From CAYGWP01 sp964353455 (GTDB lineage: Bacteria; Planctomycetota; Phycisphaerae; FEN-1346), in NCBI GenBank assembly GCA_964353455.1, contig CAYGWP010000586.1:1-11220 (forward strand): a stretch of DNA of 11,220 bases, in the 5' to 3' direction. Made by a program: the position numbers and the translations under genes. Shown here one piece after another: positions 6,925 to 11,220 of the stretch. The notes under the pieces are model-generated. The model was not told where the DNA came from, made no database searches, and worked only from the letters and a program-made list of their open reading frames with translations. Positions within the stretch are counted from its first letter, which is position 1, and each line of letters begins with the position of its first letter.

Positions 6925-7770
6925 GTGGACGAATTCAAGGCCAAGTACCTGGAGATTCAGCCCCACGAGATCGTGCGGCACGTCCTCAAAGAGAGCGGCC
7001 AGGACCGCCGCGACGCTATCAACCTCAGTGAAGTCCTGACCTTCTTGGGGCTGGAGTCCTTCACCTTCGACTTCGATTCTGTTTTTCTCGACCAGGCCCA
7101 CGCGGGCGGGAAGAGCCCGCGTGCGCTGCTGTCGTTTCAGGACCGCATCGTTGCCACGGACCGCAGTCTGAGTCACGTCCGTGAACGGTTCAGCGTCCTT
7201 CACGAGGTGGCTCATTACGTGCTGCCGAACCACCAATACGAATTCTTCCTGTGCGACGAGGCAGCCCTTGCCGGCAGGAGCAACCTGGTTCTGGAGATGG
7301 AGGCCAGCGAACTGGCTGCCGACTTGCTATTCCAGGGCGACCGCTTCACGCTTGAGGCCAACAGCCTGCCGATCAAAGCGGCCACGATCAAGTCGCTCGC
7401 AGCCAAGTACAACGCTTCTTTTGAGTCCACGGCCCGCCGTCTGGTGGAGAAGAGCGTGCGGCCTTGCATGTTGATTGTGTTCCGAAGAACAGATGATGGC
7501 AGCCGCATTGATCTGGACGCCCCGCCTGTGTGGCGAGAGCGGTACTGTGTCGCCTCAGTTTCCTTTGGCGCGCGGTTTTTCACCGCTATTGAGGGAGCAG
7601 TGCCTCCTGCCATTGCCCTTGAGTTGATGCGGCCCGGCCGAGACATTGCAGATGGCGTTGTCGTGGAGTCAGAGTTCGAGATCCGTAAGGGCGAGAAGGC
7701 GCGATTTCACACCGAGTTCTTCTACAATCGGTACAACATCTTTGGTATCCTTACGCCATCTGCCAAGTAG
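6925..7770 (+). CDS. ImmA/IrrE-family zinc metallopeptidase (COG2856-like)
   Basis: 281 aa from GTG 6925, only 3 bases after the antitoxin stop, so translation is probably coupled. HEVAH at 93-97 is the HExxH zinc-binding motif, and EMEASELAADLLF (124-136) fits the helix that carries the third ligand (likely E126) in ImmA/IrrE peptidases. The C-terminal half (about 175-281) is a separate domain with RPCMLIVFRRTDDGS and a beta-rich end; similar domains in IrrE are thought to sense signals. Known relatives cleave helix-turn-helix repressors: ImmA cleaves ImmR, and IrrE cleaves DdrO. An HTH antitoxin directly upstream is therefore the obvious substrate. The active site looks intact. The substrate and the toxin link are inference from gene order. 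Confidence 0.85.
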   Translation: MDEFKAKYLEIQPHEIVRHVLKESGQDRRDAINLSEVLTFLGLESFTFDFDSVFLDQAHAGGKSPRALLSFQDRIVATDRSLSHVRERFSVLHEVAHYVLPNHQYEFFLCDEAALAGRSNLVLEMEASELAADLLFQGDRFTLEANSLPIKAATIKSLAAKYNASFESTARRLVEKSVRPCMLIVFRRTDDGSRIDLDAPPVWRERYCVASVSFGARFFTAIEGAVPPAIALELMRPGRDIADGVVVESEFEIRKGEKARFHTEFFYNRYNIFGILTPSAK

Positions 7771-7918
7771 CCGAAGCCATGTGCCTCGGCCGGCGCAGAC
7801 GGCTGAAAGCATCCTTGCGGTGAAGCATTGGCCCTAAGGGACCGTTTCGATTCGGGGGCTGCAAACCGATGGTTCACATCCCGGACCTTCAACCGCCCGC
7901 CAGTACACCACCGAATAG
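7771..7918. other. Spacer after the operon
   Basis: 148 bp without a recognisable gene. A weak hairpin, GCCGA (7770-7774) with TCGGC (7786-7790), overlaps the end of the peptidase stop codon. It has no T-run, so it is only a poor terminator candidate. The sequence GATGGTTCACATC (7869-7881) looks faintly like a tRNA T-arm, but no tRNA could be folded. Confidence 0.3.
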
Positions 7919-8090
7919 TGTGAGGTCGAAAGGCCCCTACTCCTGCAACTAGGCGCCATGGGTTGGCCGTGCCTTCCCGGCGACATCGACATGCCCTACC
8001 TGACCGAGCGGAACAACTTTCGGCAGGTCATTCTGTACGACCGGCTGCGTCGGGCGATCCGCAAGATCAATGCCGCCGACGGCCCTGGAG
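7919..8090 (+). pseudogene. Type I restriction subunit R (HsdR), N-terminal fragment
   Basis: In the frame that opens after the TAG at 7916-7918, the translation reads EVERPLLLQLGAMGWPCLPG, then DIDMPYLTERNN and FRQVILYDRLRRAIRKIN. This matches the start of many type I R subunits, whose first 50 residues run 'VE.P....L.AMGW....GD.D.PYLTER..FR.VLL..RLR.AIRRIN'. After IRKINAADGPGG (about 8062-8094) the resemblance stops, and another gene fragment begins in a different frame. The residue where the family's start Met is expected is near a TGT codon, so the original start also seems lost; an internal ATG exists at 7958. Nuclease, helicase and all later domains of the roughly 1000-aa protein are absent. 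HsdM and HsdS are not in the window. Identification is from remembered family sequence, without a search. Confidence 0.65.
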
Positions 8091-8100
8091 GGGCGGCCCT

Positions 8101-8385
8101 ATGTTGCCGCTGTACGGGCGGCCGGACTTCGTTTTTCCTGCGGCCCGCCTGGCCGTATTCGTTGATGGGTGTTTCTGGCATGGCTGCCCGAAGCATTACA
8201 CACAGCCTGCCAACAACCGTGTTTTCTGGCAACGGAAACTCGAAGCCAACCGCGCCCGCGACCGGCAGGTCAACCGGGAACTGAAACGCCTGGGCTGGCG
8301 GGTACTGCGCGTCTGGGAACATGACCTGCGCCAACCCAATCGCCGCTGCATGGCCCGCCTGAGGCGGCTTCTGGCGCTTCCATGA
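8101..8385 (+). pseudogene. vsr: Very-short-patch-repair (Vsr) endonuclease, N-terminally truncated
   Basis: 94 aa remain from the ATG at 8101; whole Vsr proteins are about 130-155 aa. The remaining part is well conserved. GRPDFVF (6-12) contains the catalytic Asp equivalent to D51 of E. coli Vsr. VDGCFWHGCPKH (20-31) contains the Phe-Trp wedge, the active-site His and a zinc cysteine. FWQRKLEANRARDRQVNREL and GWRVLRVWEHDL complete the fold. Vsr nicks T:G mismatches that arise by deamination of 5-methylcytosine and is normally encoded beside a dcm gene. Missing is the N-terminal helix region with the conserved MxxI..T.PE segment, which binds DNA and carries a catalytic Glu. GGAGGGG sits 7 bases before the ATG, so a short product could be made. 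The frame is open upstream to about 7963, but that part has no Vsr similarity and overlaps the HsdR fragment. Confidence 0.85.
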
Positions 8386-8698
8386 CGCCGGCCGTCAGCC
8401 CCGCCGGGCCTTCACAAGGTCGGACGGTCCTGTTGTTTTTCACCTCTGCGCAATCTGTGTAATCTGCGGATGATCCGTTGTCGTGTCTGTCGCAATAGAC
8501 ATTACTTTTACAGGATTTGCCTGCCGGACCCCGGCCCGTCGCGTGTTTCGGCGGCGTTCAGTCGCCCCTTCCGGGCTCCAAAGACAAAGGATAAAAGAAA
8601 AATGATTCTTCCGCTCCGCTACCCCGGGCTCGCGCCGCGGGGCTACTGTCAGGCGCCCCCGGCGGGGCTTCATAAGGTTGGCGCCTTTGTTGTTTTCA
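8386..8698. other. Gene-free stretch with dispersed-repeat sequence
   Basis: No credible gene; the open frames are short and compositionally odd. On the reverse strand it contains words such as GATCATCCGCAGATTACACA, a kind of sequence common in intergenic repeats of planctomycetes and some other phyla (from memory). The segment 8401-8468 is a diverged copy of 8657-8725: both have a CGCCGGG/GGCGGGG..CTTCA.AAGGT block, then TGTTGTTTT and CCTCTGCGC. Confidence 0.5.
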
Positions 8699-8844
8699 GC
8701 CCTCTGCGCCTTTGCGTCTTTGTGTGAGGCCGTCGTTGCCGTTTTCCCCAGGTTCCCCTCAGCGTCCGGAGTTTACCCGCCGCGGCGGGCGGTCTCCGCG
8801 TTGAAATCCGTGCCGTTTTGGCCTTTGCGGTTTCCCCCCAGTCC

Positions 8845-8952
8845 CCCCTCAGCGTCCTCGGCCTTCTCTGCGCCGGGTCCGTTGCCTTTTGTCTTACCCC
8901 AAGTTCCCCTCAGCGCCCTCCGCGTTGAAACCTTCTCTTCGCGGCTTTGCGC
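8845..8952 (+). repeat. Direct repeat, copy 1 (108 bp)
   Basis: Identical to 9002-9109. It begins CCCCTCAGCGTCCTCGG and ends GCGGCTTTGCGC; the neighbouring bases differ on both sides. Confidence 0.95.
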
Positions 8953-9001
8953 CTTTGCGTGAGTATGCCGCGGTTGTGGTGAGCCGCTTTTCCCAAGAAC
9001 T

Positions 9002-9109
9002 CCCCTCAGCGTCCTCGGCCTTCTCTGCGCCGGGTCCGTTGCCTTTTGTCTTACCCCAAGTTCCCCTCAGCGCCCTCCGCGTTGAAACCTTCTCTTCGCG
9101 GCTTTGCGC
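9002..9109 (+). repeat. Direct repeat, copy 2 (108 bp)
   Basis: Identical to 8845-8952. Perfect identity beside diverged flanks points to a recent duplication or gene conversion, or to an assembly effect in repetitive DNA. Confidence 0.95.
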
Positions 9110-9285
9110 GAGGCTGTCGTTGTCGTTTTTCCACACTACATATAGTTCCCCGCCCCCACATATTGTGGTCGGATGCCTGGCACCTGATTTTCCCGAAGAC
9201 GAAATCGCCCGAAAAAGTATCCTATAGGCTATATGGCCGGATGCACATTCATACGTAGATTCAATGCAAAAGGGCGAAAAAAACG

Positions 9286-9315
9286 TCAAAAACCATCAAA
9301 AACCATCAAAAACCG
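9286..9315 (+). repeat. Three tandem 10-bp units
   Basis: TCAAAAACCA occurs at 9286-9295 and 9296-9305, then TCAAAAACCG at 9306-9315. The array ends exactly at the left terminal repeat of the insertion sequence. A CAAAAAC word also lies just outside the right terminal repeat, reading inward on the minus strand. Confidence 0.8.
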
Positions 9316-9325
9316 GCATGGTTCA
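9314..9325 (+). repeat. Left terminal inverted repeat of the insertion sequence
   Basis: CGGCATGGTTCA, a perfect inverse match to 11057-11068. Confidence 0.8.
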
Positions 9326-9360
9326 TTTGGGGGTTACAGTGGAGAGGTAGATAGAAGAAG

Positions 9361-9431
9361 CATACCGACTCCAGCCGATGGGAAGGGTGGATTCGTAAAG
9401 CCGTTCCCGCGAATCGAAAGGAGTCGGTATG
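9361..9431 (+). promoter_or_regulatory. Hairpin hiding the transposase ribosome binding site and start codon
   Basis: CATACCGACTCC (9361-9372) pairs perfectly with GGAGTCGGTATG (9420-9431). The right arm contains the GGAG ribosome binding site and the ATG start. Inside, GATTCG (9390-9395) pairs with CGAATC (9410-9415) around a 14-base loop. In a transcript reading in from outside, the start would be buried in a 12-bp stem. This is a known way for insertion sequences to block expression from neighbouring promoters. The structure is seen in the sequence; the regulation is inferred. Confidence 0.75.
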
Positions 9432-10967
9432 GTTATTTCCAACATCGGCTTGACGGCGGGCGAAGTCCAGTGTTTTCCCGCGAAGGGTCCCTGTAACGCC
9501 CAGCGGCTTGGACCGGCCGAGCGGCAGGCTCTCTCCGTTCGGGTTCTGGCCCGGACGGAGCCGCTCACCGAACTGGCCCGCCGACACAGCGTCAGCCGCC
9601 CGTTTCTGTACGAGCAAGCCCGTCAGGCTTCCGACGCGCTGCGGGCCCGTTTCGACCCGCCGCCGGACGACCCGGCGGTGCTTTTCTATCTGCCCGTGAC
9701 CAAGGAATGGATTGGCCAGTTCGTGTTGGCCCTGGCCTTGGAAGGGCATGCCTCATTCCGCGGCATCCAGGACATCGTGCGGTCGGTCTTGGACTGGGAG
9801 GACCTCAGTCTGGGGACCATCTGGAATCTGCTTCACGAGGCCGTTGCCGCGGCCCGTGCGGTCAACCAGCGGGAGGACTTGTCGGCCGTCCGCGTCGGCG
9901 TCCACGACGAGATCTTCCAGGCCCGCCGGCCGGTGCTGGTGGGCGCCTGCGCCCGCTCCACCTACTGCTACCTCTTGCGCGTCGAGGACCACCGCGACGA
10001 AACCACGTGGGGCACGCACCTGCTGGACTTGGAGCGACGCGGCTTTCACCCCGACTACACGATCGCCGACGGCGGCGTCGGCCTGCGGGCCGGTCAGGCC
10101 GCCGCCTGTCCCGCCGTCCCGTGCCACGCCGACCTCTTCCACGCCGAACGAGAGGTGGGACAACTGGCAACGTACCTGGAGAACCGCGCCCTCGGGGCCA
10201 TCGCCGCACGCCAGAAGGTCCAGGCCCGCTTGGACCGGGCCGGCCGCCCCCATTCCCGCCACCGGAAGGAGCGGCCGGCGCTGGAGCGTCGTCTGGCGGC
10301 CGCCCGCCAGACCGAGACCGAGGCGGTGCGCATGGCCGACGACATCCGCACCCTCGCCGACTGGTTGCAGGCCGACGTCCTCGCCCTGGCCGGACCGGAC
10401 CTGGCGACCCGACGCCAGTTGTTCGACTTCATCGTCCGGGAATTACGCCGACGCGAACCCGCCTGCCCGCACCGCATCCTGCCGGTCCGACGGATGCTCG
10501 AAGGGACCCGCGACGGCCTGCTGGCCTTCGCGGGCGTTCTGGAAGAAAGGTTTGAGGAACTTGCGGCACGCTTCCAGGTCCCCCGGTTCCTCATCCAGGC
10601 GGTGGCCGAGAGTCAGGGCCTCGATCCCGGCGGCCCGGCCTTCTGGCAACGACAGGCCCGACTTCATCAGCAACTACGCGGCCGGCTCAACGAGGTCACG
10701 GCCGCCGTACGTCACGTCTTCGCCGAAACGCCCCGCGCAAGTTCCCTCGTCGAGAACCTCAACAGCCGCCTCCGCCAGTACTTCTTCCTGCGTCGACAGA
10801 TCGGAGACGAGTACCTGGACCTGTTGCGGTTCTTCCTGAACCATCGCCCATTCCCCCGGAGCGAACGTCCCGAAAGGGTGGGCAAGAGTCCCGCAGAACT
10901 CCTCACGGGTCAACCTCACGGCCACTGGCTCGAACTGCTCGGCCACCAGCGATTCCACCGCAACTGA
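9429..10967 (+). CDS. DDE-type transposase
   Basis: 512 aa; GAAAGGAG lies 5 bases before the ATG. An N-terminal helix-turn-helix (about 29-70, with PLTELARRHSVSRPFLYEQA) should bind the element's ends. The RNase H-like catalytic core is recognisable from D160 (VGVHDEIF), D214 (TIADGGVG) and E442 (SSLVENLNSRLR). The gap of about 228 residues between the second Asp and the Glu means a large insertion domain, rich in Arg and Glu (about 250-430). CHADLFHAEREVG (232-244) resembles the 'aD.FH' segment seen in other transposases with long inserts. The C-terminus (YLDLLRFFLNHRPF, then GKSPAELLTG) is a pattern I recall from planctomycete transposases annotated only generically. It is intact, inside matched inverted repeats, and its start is masked by a hairpin. 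I cannot assign an IS family with certainty. Confidence 0.85.
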   Translation: MVISNIGLTAGEVQCFPAKGPCNAQRLGPAERQALSVRVLARTEPLTELARRHSVSRPFLYEQARQASDALRARFDPPPDDPAVLFYLPVTKEWIGQFVLALALEGHASFRGIQDIVRSVLDWEDLSLGTIWNLLHEAVAAARAVNQREDLSAVRVGVHDEIFQARRPVLVGACARSTYCYLLRVEDHRDETTWGTHLLDLERRGFHPDYTIADGGVGLRAGQAAACPAVPCHADLFHAEREVGQLATYLENRALGAIAARQKVQARLDRAGRPHSRHRKERPALERRLAAARQTETEAVRMADDIRTLADWLQADVLALAGPDLATRRQLFDFIVRELRRREPACPHRILPVRRMLEGTRDGLLAFAGVLEERFEELAARFQVPRFLIQAVAESQGLDPGGPAFWQRQARLHQQLRGRLNEVTAAVRHVFAETPRASSLVENLNSRLRQYFFLRRQIGDEYLDLLRFFLNHRPFPRSERPERVGKSPAELLTGQPHGHWLELLGHQRFHRN

Positions 10968-11085
10968 GCCTCGACCGCCGCAACCGACCCTGCCTACCTC
11001 TTCTTCGCACCACCACCATATCCTTCTCGTCGCTGTAACCTCAAAACCGCCCCTCTTGAACCATGCCGTAAGTGTTTTTGGGTTC
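10968..11085. other. Right flank of the insertion sequence and junction to the next element
   Basis: This short non-coding stretch holds the inner CTGTAACC repeat and the right terminal repeat, then 17 bp to the stop codon of the minus-strand transposase. No terminator is visible between the two convergent transposase genes. Confidence 0.5.
11057..11068 (-). repeat. Right terminal inverted repeat of the insertion sequence
   Basis: TGAACCATGCCG, the reverse complement of 9314-9325. The spacing to the inner CTGTAACC element is 16 bases here and 6 bases at the left end. Confidence 0.8.
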
Positions 11086-11220
11086 TCATCCCGTTTTCGT
11101 GGTGACGTGAAAGCCCGGCAAGGCCTGTTTGACCTTGAGGGCGAAGTAGTCAGGATCGTGGAAGCCGTAGGCTTTGCGTTTGATGACTTTGATCTTGTTG
11201 TTGACGCCTTCGAGGCGGCT
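11086..11220 (-). CDS. ISL3-family transposase, C-terminal end (5' part outside window)
   Basis: The last 44 codons, entering from the right edge and ending at a TGA (11088-11086). The peptide SRLEGVNNKIKVIKRKAYGF, followed by HDPDYFALKVKQALPG, is the signature C-terminus of ISL3-family transposases. There the Glu of LEGVNNKIK is the last residue of the DDE triad, and KRKAYGF.....F.L is highly conserved. Whether the rest of the gene is intact cannot be seen. It converges with the transposase at 9429-10967, with 118 bp between the two stop codons. Confidence 0.9.
   Translation of the reverse strand, partial: SRLEGVNNKIKVIKRKAYGFHDPDYFALKVKQALPGFHVTTKTG

Larger units (their letters stand above)
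8699..9140. repeat. Degenerate tandem repeat tract with a 108-bp exact duplication
   Basis: Words such as CCTCTGCGCCTTTGCG, CCCCTCAGCGTCCTCGG and CGCCCTCCGCGTTGAAA recur across the tract. The segments 8845-8952 and 9002-9109 are identical over 108 bases at an offset of 157. The linkers between units also resemble one another (GAGGCCGTCGTTGCCGTTTT near 8726 and GAGGCTGTCGTTGTCGTTTT near 9110). Translated frames give low-complexity peptides, and no coding function is likely. This belongs to a class of intergenic repeat seen in planctomycete-like genomes; no name is known to me. Confidence 0.8.
9314..11068 (+). mobile_element. Insertion sequence with DDE transposase, family unassigned
   Basis: The ends are a perfect 12-bp inverted repeat, CGGCATGGTTCA at 9314-9325 and TGAACCATGCCG at 11057-11068. 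A second matched pair lies inside: GGTTACAG at 9332-9339 and CTGTAACC at 11033-11040. The element would be 1755 bp long and carries one transposase gene with about 100 bp on either side. No target-site duplication is obvious. The true ends may lie slightly further out, because CAAAAAC occurs near both termini. The right end lies only 17 bp from the stop of a second transposase on the other strand, so the repeat could also have come from that element. Confidence 0.75.

Noticed and set aside
5992..7236. 414-aa open frame on the minus strand across the toxin-antitoxin operon.
   Set aside because: It overlaps three plus-strand genes that have clear motifs, good spacing and ribosome binding sites. 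Its own translation shows no family signature.
7800..7890. Possible tRNA or tmRNA fragment, from GGTTCACATCCC and TTCGATTCGGG.
   Set aside because: No acceptor stem, D-arm or anticodon arm could be paired around either T-arm-like word.
8845..9109. CRISPR array.
   Set aside because: There are only two exact copies, 108 bp long, with a 49-bp linker that itself resembles the repeat family. No short regular repeats and no cas genes are present.
8678..9227. Open frames of 94 and 112 aa with a repeated peptide (SAFSAPGPLPFVLPQVPLSA).
   Set aside because: The shared peptide comes from the 108-bp DNA repeat. Composition is odd, there is no ribosome binding site, and such frames are typical of the intergenic repeat.
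9707..10839. Long alternative plus-strand frames inside the transposase gene.
   Set aside because: Low-complexity Arg/Pro/Gly-rich shadows. The catalytic residues and conserved C-terminus are in the 9429 frame.

Overview
The window is GC-rich bacterial DNA. Large secreted heparinase-like and beta-propeller proteins, an intergenic repeat of the 'CTCTGCGCCTTTGCG' type and several insertion sequences together suggest a planctomycete or a similar free-living, polysaccharide-degrading bacterium. This assignment is an inference from style only; there is no rRNA or marker gene.

Layout. (1) 1-4313, minus strand: a two-gene operon. A secreted beta-propeller protein (2472-4313) is followed 9 bp later by a secreted heparinase II/III-like protein (1-2462) that runs off the left edge. 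(2) 4519-5776, plus strand: the first 80 residues of a C5-cytosine DNA methyltransferase, cut exactly before the catalytic PCQ motif and joined to the ribosome binding site of a PD-(D/E)XK endonuclease gene. (3) 5945-7770: a tight three-gene operon, MqsR-like toxin, MqsA-like antitoxin with an unusual C-terminal tail, and an ImmA/IrrE-type metallopeptidase. A perfect 12-bp palindrome abuts the -35 box of its promoter. (4) 7919-8385: two more restriction-related fragments, the extreme N-terminus of a type I HsdR subunit and, in another frame, an N-terminally truncated Vsr nuclease. (5) 8386-9313: a gene-free stretch with degenerate repeats, including a 108-bp exact direct repeat. (6) 9314-11068: an insertion sequence with a 512-aa DDE transposase and 12-bp terminal inverted repeats; a 12-bp inverted repeat sequesters the transposase ribosome binding site and start codon. 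(7) 11086-11220: the C-terminus of an ISL3-family transposase on the minus strand, leaving the right edge.

Interpretation. The middle of the window looks like a decayed defence island. Pieces of at least two restriction systems (a dcm/REase/vsr cassette and a type I system) surround an apparently intact toxin-antitoxin-protease operon, and the right side is a landing zone for mobile elements. The most interesting unit is the three-gene operon: the peptidase could inactivate the antitoxin/repressor, much as ImmA acts on ImmR, and so link toxin release to a signal. Two observations depend on the assembly being right: the methyltransferase truncation and the HsdR/Vsr junction.
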